Origin: Amphibalanus amphitrite
Lineage: Eukaryota; Arthropoda; Thecostraca; Balanomorpha; Balanidae
DNA: 64,000 nucleotides
Reading direction: 5' to 3'
NCBI RefSeq assembly: GCF_019059575.1
Contig: NW_024882322.1
Span: 165,001 to 229,000 of the forward strand
This document shows positions 58,801-64,000 of the stretch, in pieces (the stretch's first letter is position 1; each line of letters opens with the position of its first letter). Under the pieces are notes generated by a model, which worked only from the letters and a program-made list of their open reading frames with translations, searched no databases and was not told the origin of the DNA. The position numbers were made by a program, and so were the translations under genes.

Positions 58801-61142
58801 GCATGCACTTCGCTACCGACGTGCCTTCTGCTTTCTGATCACTTCTGTATGCCCCCGGGTGCCCTGAGTTCCCAGAACAACTCCATGTCTGCTCCGGGGT
58901 GGTCTATAGTCAATAGTCTGCAGTTGTGCCCCCGGATAATACTCCACTGTACTATATGCTTCAATGGTCACTTTTGCACTCCCTCACATGCTCTTCGATC
59001 ACACAGCTCCCAACGTCACTCACATGCTCTGCTCTAAGTTCCCCTCATTTCCCTGATGCTCTCTGCTTACGGCAGCAGCCTGGTACGCTGAGTACGCGCG
59101 TCTGACGTCCAGGATAGTTTGTGCGCCGCCATCCGAGGGATTACGGGCCCCGGCTGCGCCGCGCGATATCCGTACCTCATTAGCACAGCGCGCAGAGTCG
59201 TCCATGGTCGATGGATGGCTGAGGGGGGAGGGGGCACGCACAAGGGCAGGGCACAGGGGAGAGAGAGGATGACCCTTAACCCGCGCCCCGCTGGGGGGGG
59301 GGGCAGAATCTGCCCCCCCTCCCGTTTTTCGCCAATAACTTCTAAACGCGTTACGCCAGCGACGTCAAACTTTCAGTACCTTATCATACATCAATTTGAC
59401 ACGTTCCCTGAAAATTTGAGCGAAATCCGTCGGAAAATTTGTGAGAAATTGACGTTTTAGTGACGTCATGTTCGCCATTTTCGCCTCAAAAACGGCAAAA
59501 TTTCAAACGCCGCTAACTTCTTCATTTTTAAAGGAATCAAGACGTAACAAAAAAGGTTATGCGTGATTCTACTTTGTCTATCAAATGGCTATCTCGGTTT
59601 TTTGAAAATTTTGGATTTTGGCCAAAATTTTCCCAAAAAACTGACTTTTTTGGGAAAATATTTATAAAATCCAAAATTTTGAGTTTATCGAAAAAACCGG
59701 AATATATGTCAAAGAAGTGGTCTATGTGCACTTACATACCAATTTTGAGAAGAATCGGTTCAAAAATGTGGGAGTTATTCAAAATTTTATGACGTCACGA
59801 CACACAAATTTTTTGAAAAATGATTTTTTTTGGAAGTTCTAGCCCTCGTACGGAAACAAAAATAGCACCATTCGATTCGCCGTGAAAAACTGCATCGGAT
59901 AGACACCTTTTTAGGCCTTAACAACCAACTTCAAAATTTGACCTCACTTGACCTGACCTTGACCTGACCTCGACCTGAAATTCATTCAGAGGTGGTCCAT
60001 ATCACTTATTGAGTGTGCCTATTGAATTCCATGAGTAAAATGACCCGTAAAACATGTGTCGCACATGCCCTTTTCTATATTTTGTTTTTGGTGACCTGAC
60101 CTGACCTGACCTGACCTTGACCTTGACCTTTGAATGACATTGTGTGCAACGAATATTGTCTTGGTAGTCTAAGAACACGTTTTGGGCAATCAGTCTCAGT
60201 CCATTCTTCGGCAACTACGGTGCAAGGCCGATACTGTAGAAACTTGCATTTTGTACCCTTGACCTGACCTTGACCTGACCTCTGACCTACTTAAGCAAAA
60301 AAATTTGGGCTCTTAAGATCCGCCTTGTTGAGAGCTTTCGATTGCCGTTTTCCCCGTCTTTCTACGACCATCGGTTCGGAAGTTAGACAGGGGGGGCAGA
60401 ATCTGCCCCCCCCCCCCCAGCAGGGCGCGTATGGCTGAATAGCCCAGCGGGGCGCGGGTTAAGGGCCTCGGGAGAGAGCGTTAGGGATGGGAGTGTGAGC
60501 GAAGAGCCAGGTTAAATGCATTAGGGGTTGGCTTTGGAATACGGCCGAGCTTGTGGTTTTGGCGTATTGTCTTTCTCTAGTTTCGCTGTGGCGCTAGGTA
60601 TGTGCTATGATTTCGTGCCTTAGAGCTACACACGTGCTCGGCGGTGCTTCAGACTAGTCGGCGGTCTTTTATTGTCCGTTAGAGTCCGTATCGCTGAATC
60701 CCGGCGTGGTATCTGGCCACACGCACCCGTGCTATCTCACCTGACGTGTATCGCCTCTGGTCTGTAGCCCTCTTCTCCCCTCCCCGTTAGTTGAGTTTGT
60801 CCGAACACAATCTGTGCATTGTGTACATACACACTTACAGCCGGCACGAAACGTGCTCAGGCAGGGCCTTCGGGCGTGCTCTGACCGTGCTAACGTGCTG
60901 GATGCGTGCTCGGGGTCCGAGAACACTCTCACATACCCCGAGGCCCCCGCTGCAGGCAGGCATTATACTGTCAGCTTCTGTATATCCCCTCAGTATGTGC
61001 CTCCCGGTGACGTGTTCTATTGTTCTCCACAGCCATGTGTTTGGTACGTTGATGCACGCAGTCACCTCTGCAGAGGCGCAGCGGGTCCAACTGCAGTGCC
61101 GCTCACTGCTGAGAGTCGCCCAGAGCATATTTCGACACATCG
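40837..61142 (+). CDS. PDE2A: cGMP-dependent 3',5'-cyclic phosphodiesterase (PDE2A-like), 5' four exons, 3' part beyond window
   Basis: Exons 40837-40938, 44935-45051, 50610-50869 and 61033-61142 join in matching phases (0, 0, 2, then 1 at the open end). The encoded protein aligns colinearly with human PDE2A: ARLLQLVVSIN... with RKILQLCGELY, FLREETGAS with YLQQETRAS, LFCQVVNQ with LSCKVIGD, GLLVCLAG with ALACAFNK, and CRSLLRVAQSIFRHIG with CQALLQVAKNLFTHLD. This is the GAF-A domain (dimerisation) plus the connecting helix; GAF-B (the cGMP sensor) and the HD-type catalytic domain are not in the window. The ATG at 40837 follows an in-frame TGA at 40819, so this would be a short N-terminal form. 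An insert rich in Asp-Ser repeats lies in exon 3. Introns are 4, 5.6 and 10 kb, filled with repeats. Confidence 0.82.
40939..42411. other. PDE2A-like intron 1, proximal part
   Basis: No gene or ordered repeat seen; ordinary intronic sequence. Confidence 0.5.
42412..42710. repeat. Two tandem GGAGTC-repeat elements with inverted ends
   Basis: Each unit (about 42412-42559 and 42563-42710) runs from a GCAGGGCTGCGGAGTC-like start through (GGAGTC)n to GACTCCGCAGCCCTGCT, so the ends are reverse complements. They look like two small inverted-end elements, with the second sharing its left end with the tail of the first. Confidence 0.85.
42720..44934. other. PDE2A-like intron 1, distal part
   Basis: A CpG-rich patch at 43130-43400 could be an alternative promoter, but the 127-aa frame across it (43043-43426) has no recognisable domain. 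The 3' end, 44740-44934, is rich in TGACCT words up to the acceptor CCGTCCGCCAG. Confidence 0.45.
45052..46867. other. PDE2A-like intron 2, proximal part
   Basis: A C-rich low-complexity stretch (about 45110-45340) is followed by ordinary sequence. No gene recognised. Confidence 0.5.
47450..48175. other. GC-rich unclassified segment inside the inverted-arm element
   Basis: Overlapping frames on both strands (for example 47885-48172, + strand, Arg/Pro/Gln-rich) suggest base composition rather than a gene. It may be part of an internal region or an inserted repeat; I cannot assign a family. Confidence 0.35.
48231..50037. mobile_element. 1.8-kb foldback element, long inverted arms, ATCT target duplication
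   Basis: The ends read GGGGCATTCCACGTCAAATC inward. The arms continue inverted (a block containing ACACGTCACCTTCGATTTGG near 48570 is mirrored near 49680, and GGGCCATTCATAA near 48655 is mirrored near 49600), so each is about 440 bp. ATCT flanks both ends. The roughly 900-bp centre is AT-rich without coding potential, so it is non-autonomous. It is inserted in the older inverted-arm element. Confidence 0.8.
50385..50609. repeat. Degenerate minisatellite running into the PDE2A-like exon 3 acceptor
   Basis: CGCGCCCCTGCCGTGA / CCGTGACCTGAC / TGTGATCCAT words repeat in a degenerate array. The last unit supplies GCGCCTCTGCCGGCAG, the splice acceptor at 50609. Confidence 0.75.
50910..52810. mobile_element. 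TTAA-flanked non-autonomous DNA element 4 (1.9 kb, with a nested insert)
   Basis: TTAA is at 50910-50913 and 52807-52810. The ends are CCGGCGCCGGGCC and, at the right, CTCGCGCCGGGCC inward. G-run/TGTTTGAACA/C-run hairpins adjoin both ends. The interior shares blocks with the 59276-60462 element near its right end. A 659-bp element sits inside at 51689-52347. Confidence 0.75.
51689..52347. mobile_element. 659-bp inverted-end element nested in TTAA element 4
   Basis: The perfect 13-bp ends are ACGGAGCGAGCGA and its complement. Inside are four degenerate 130-160-bp units, each with TCTCGAGAACGGCTGG-CCGAT or its diverged form (51786, 51945, 52077, 52205). Two perfect 18-bp palindromes TGCACGTGCGCACGTGCA lie at 52048-52065 and 52175-52192. 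Confidence 0.75.
53929..54073. repeat. Short inverted-end element, copy B
   Basis: This is the reverse-orientation relative of the 36343-36492 copy: it starts GCGGCGGAACACC, contains CCATTCTTTCCATGCAA and ends GTTCCGCCGCC. Confidence 0.75.
55132..55227. repeat. 29-bp tandem repeat
   Basis: GATGACGG starts at 55132, 55161, 55190 and 55219, exactly 29 bp apart, with GCGCCGGCGGC between. Three full units and a partial one. Confidence 0.9.
56327..57552. mobile_element. TTAA-flanked non-autonomous DNA element 5 (1.22 kb), inverted twin of 34351-35530
   Basis: TTAA is at 56327-56330 and 57549-57552 with CCCGCGCCCCACTGG ends. Its reverse complement follows the 34351-35530 element nearly base for base, with a small duplication near the G-run at about 57455-57490. 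No coding potential. Confidence 0.88.
57553..59275. other. PDE2A-like intron 3, distal part
   Basis: It contains a hairpin of about 100 nt (57610-57716). A CpG-rich patch at 58260-58480 carries an ATG at 58294 and a donor-like GCG|GTGAGA at 58373, but its phase does not match the next PDE2A-like exon, so it is not called as an exon. Confidence 0.45.
57610..57716. repeat. Imperfect 40-bp-stem hairpin (MITE remnant or pre-miRNA-like)
   Basis: The left arm with CCCGACGCTTTGTTTATTA pairs with the right arm TAATAAACAAAACGTCGAG. Pairing continues out to GCAAGACA / ATCTTGC. The loop is about 24 nt. Confidence 0.7.
59276..60462. mobile_element. TTAA-flanked non-autonomous DNA element 6 (1.18 kb)
   Basis: TTAA is at 59276-59279 and 60459-60462 with CCCGCGCCCCGCTGGG-type ends. 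A GGGGGG-CAGAATCTG-CCCCCC hairpin adjoins each end. It is related to, but clearly diverged from, the CCCCACTGG elements, and carries runs of TGACC repeats near 60090-60130. No coding potential. Confidence 0.85.
60463..61032. other. End of PDE2A-like intron 3
   Basis: No repeat or gene seen. It ends in the acceptor TTGTTCTCCACAG before exon 4. Confidence 0.5.
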
Positions 61143-64000
61143 GTAAGACTGGGGGATGGTGGGATGTTTGAGCTCAAGCTGTGATAGAGGAGTATGACTG
61201 GGTGGGTCCCAATGTGCTTAGGTTAACTAAACACATTGAAGCTTTTCACGGAGAAGTTTTTCATGAATGATTTTGAGGAAGACCTCATTCAGAGGACTGT
61301 GTGATTGTCTTCAACGTAAATGTTTCGCGTTGGCAGTCGTTGGTTGTGGCGCATTCCATTGCGTTCCGTCAGATATGCATAGTGCCTTTGATTGCGCCGT
61401 TTCGTTTATAATGAACCTCGAACTGGGGGCTTGGACTGCTGCGCTTCCAGGCATCCGCGGCATTTTCGCATTTAAGATTGATGAGTTTTCTCACATGTCC
61501 AAACTCGATAATGGATCAATTTCGGTTGAGCAAATTTGTAATGACCGCTGTGCAATTTAGTATCCCTGGCGGGCGTTTTCTCCCACCGCAAGCAGCCTGC
61601 AATATGATTTATCGTGCCCTAATCATCTCAATCAATCACATTTAATACAGACCATTACGGCTTTGACATGTAATGATCTGCATTGCACCAGCCCTATTGT
61701 TTTCGGCGCGGTTCCAGCGGCACTAGCTGTCTGGGTGATTCATAAAGCATGTTGCATTTCTCATTTCCTGCGCCACGGCGCGATGGGAGCATGTGTCTGG
61801 GCCGGAGTTGTGATTTATGCCGCGGCGGGCGCGCTCCATCATAGTCGGCACATTGCGGCGGATATGAGCTGTGCCCGCCCGACTGCCTGGCAGAGGGTAA
61901 ATCGGAGGGACGGGCACGGGCGGTGGACGGCGGCGCATGATCGGCTGATGGCAGAGGGTCAATCGGAGGTACGGGCACTGGCCCGCCGGACAGCGGCGCA
62001 TGATCGCCATCGGCTGTCAGAGGGTAGAAGAAAGTACGGACGGATTCACCGGATAGCGCCAGGCTGTGTTCGGTGGAGCGTAACATCCGGTCAGCTTCTA
62101 GGGAAATAATGATACTTGAAACAACATTAGACTGACCAAGTGCCAAGTGGTGACCTCAGATTGACCTTAGGATAACTTCAGCCTGTGGTGATCTCGTGCT
62201 GACCGAACGGCGACGCTTGCATGGCTGAAGATTTCAGTCCGGTCTGACCAGTCTCAGTATTGAGATCAGTCTGACCCTACGATAACCTTAGATTGACATA
62301 GAGACCTAAGGTTGATCTTATGTTGGCCCCAGAGTAACATCCCAATTACCCTGCATTGCTCACGGGATGAACTCAGACCGATCCCTGGAAGCTCCGCCCA
62401 CCTCCCGGAGACCTGTGCCCGGAAAGCTCTCAGATCATTAAGTGACGAGCTGACAATGTCATGAATGCCTGACGAGGTGGGGATTAGAACTCATCAACCA
62501 GGTCCCGTCAGGCGATCCCCAATGACCCGGGCTTCCTCTGTGATGAGCCCTGCACTCCGCAGGGCAGCGAGAACGGCGGCTGGTGGCAGTGGTGCTGATG
62601 GAATTTGTGAGAGGGGGCAGAGGTCACCGTGTTGCTGTTGTGGCGCAACAGGATGAGGACGACGGACAATATGTTATTGCATCAGACTCAGTACAGTTAT
62701 CTTTTCGACGTGCCAATTGAGGGGTGAGCTTATTTAATTTAGGTGGTACAGGATCGAATCATGTCTGAGCTAGCCTAAGCTCGCCTTCGAATTTCATTCT
62801 TATCACGGCGCCAGCGAGGCTTTCACAGACCGCTCTTTGCAGGCGTCTGTCTATTTTTCCGCCCGAAATATTCGTTCAGAGCTGCGTTCAGTTGGCTGAC
62901 ATGTGGCTTTTAGCGAAATTGGTATGCATTATTCAGTGACAAGTGGTGGGCGCTGTTCGCCCGCCTGTTACAGCGCTGGTAACTAGATTGTAGTTTCCAC
63001 GACCCGATGGGCCTTCAATTATATCTGTATTATGCAGTCGGCTAGAAATGCTACTCTTAAGGAGCCCAAAACTTTCTATCGCAAATGCCCTTTTGCCATA
63101 CATATTTACAGTTCAGTAGCGACTTGTCGTTAATTGGGGGAGACATTGAGGCTCCCTCATATGCCTGCTAATCCCATCACGAGGATATTGAGGCTCCTTT
63201 AACAGTCACTTCATCCCATTAACAGTCACTTCATCCCATCTGGATTATTTTCAAGTTCACTGGCCACCCCCCGACAAACATTCTCTAAAATATGAGCCGC
63301 TAAGTCATCGAGCTGTGGTCTGCATTGACGGGAGTGGGCAAAGGTTTCGTGTTTTTTATCATCCATCATTATCATATTCACATCGGACACTCCCGTCTCC
63401 ATTGGACTACGACACTCCACTCGTATCCCACTCACTTCTTCTAACCCACCACTCATGCCGAGAGCCTGAGGCCGAACTAAAAGTCTTCGGAAACCACTAT
63501 GCAGCCGGCACGGCTCGAGGATTTCCCCTAATGCTATTGTATAACTAGCTCTTGTGGATGGCTGTATTTCGAATTGCACCTTCGCTGAGCGCGCAGTTTG
63601 TTCGCGGGGGTTTCCACGGGGGGGGGGGGGGGGGATCAGCAGCGCCCGAAGTGTCTGGGACGGCCACTGCAGACATACAGACAGACAAACAAACAGCAGT
63701 ATCGACCTACGGGAGCTGAGCGCCACCGGCTGGCTCTCGCTGGGACAGACGGCACGTGACTGGAGGGCAGAGGTCACTGTAGAGGTCACAGTGCTCTGGA
63801 AAGGTCAGAGTGGTCACTGCAGAGGTCAAACCGTCAAAACACCCTACAAAGGTCAGAGAAGTCACTGCAGAGGTCACTTGTCTCATGAAGATCACAGAGG
63901 TCGTCTAGAGGTCGCTGTCACAAATGTCACTCCAGAGATTACTGTATCCTGAAGATCAGGGATCGCTCCAAAAGTTACGGCGTCTTGGAGAAGTTACTGG
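61143..64000. other. PDE2A-like intron 4 (start), next exon not reached
   Basis: The donor GTAAGACT opens an intron in which I find no GAF-B exon before the window ends. It holds tandem repeats at about 61890-62040 (two units of 70-80 bp sharing GGCAGAGGGT-AATCGGAGG and CGGCGCATGATCG) and at 63199-63239 (a 20-bp duplicate). A degenerate run of AGGTCACTGCAG words lies at 63755-63955. Confidence 0.5.

Noticed and set aside
62430-62520. tRNA-like 3' half on the minus strand (GTTCTAATCCCCACC)
   Set aside because: The T-stem does not pair and no 5' half can be folded.
63226-63789. 187-aa minus-strand frame
   Set aside because: It crosses a poly-G/C run and shows no recognisable domain or conserved motif.

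Overview
This is animal (eukaryotic) DNA. It has GT-AG introns, AATAAA polyadenylation signals, a nuclear tRNA and dense non-coding repeats. The protein-coding content is metazoan throughout. An invertebrate, most likely an arthropod such as a crustacean, fits best: H2A.X ends in SQEY, introns are short and GC is about 50%. The species cannot be fixed from the sequence.

Region 1 (1-25863, + strand) is almost a whole gene for the catalytic subunit of DNA polymerase epsilon (POLE). I traced 43 coding exons with consistent splice phases. Together they encode 2249 residues; only the first few to about 30 residues are not securely placed. The exonuclease motifs, polymerase motifs A/B/C, Fe-S cysteines, the inactive second polymerase half and the two C-terminal zinc modules can all be read. 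Its introns hold an antisense two-exon gene (7987-8832, 167 aa, unknown), a tRNA-Thr(CGT) gene (17389-17460), a 229-bp MITE, an array of TGCGTACTCTTAC motifs, a TTAA-flanked element and a duplicated piece of exon 34.

Region 2 (25864-29180) holds an intron-containing, polyadenylated H2A.X gene (28023-29088), probably with a 5' non-coding exon near 26780. POLE (replication) and H2A.X (damage signalling) are thus head-to-tail neighbours.

Region 3 (about 30100-64000) is the 5' part of a cGMP-stimulated phosphodiesterase gene (PDE2A-like). Four exons spread over 20 kb encode a GAF-A domain and the linker leading to GAF-B; GAF-B and the catalytic domain must lie beyond the window. The very long introns and upstream DNA are packed with non-autonomous DNA elements. 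Six TTAA-flanked elements (one in POLE, five around PDE2A) share GC-rich inverted ends, a G-run/palindrome/C-run hairpin beside the ends, and related interiors. There is also a 1.8-kb foldback element nested in an older 3.4-kb inverted-arm element, a 0.66-kb element nested in a TTAA element, tandem GGAGTC elements, several minisatellites and perfect palindromes. No viral or LTR element was recognised.
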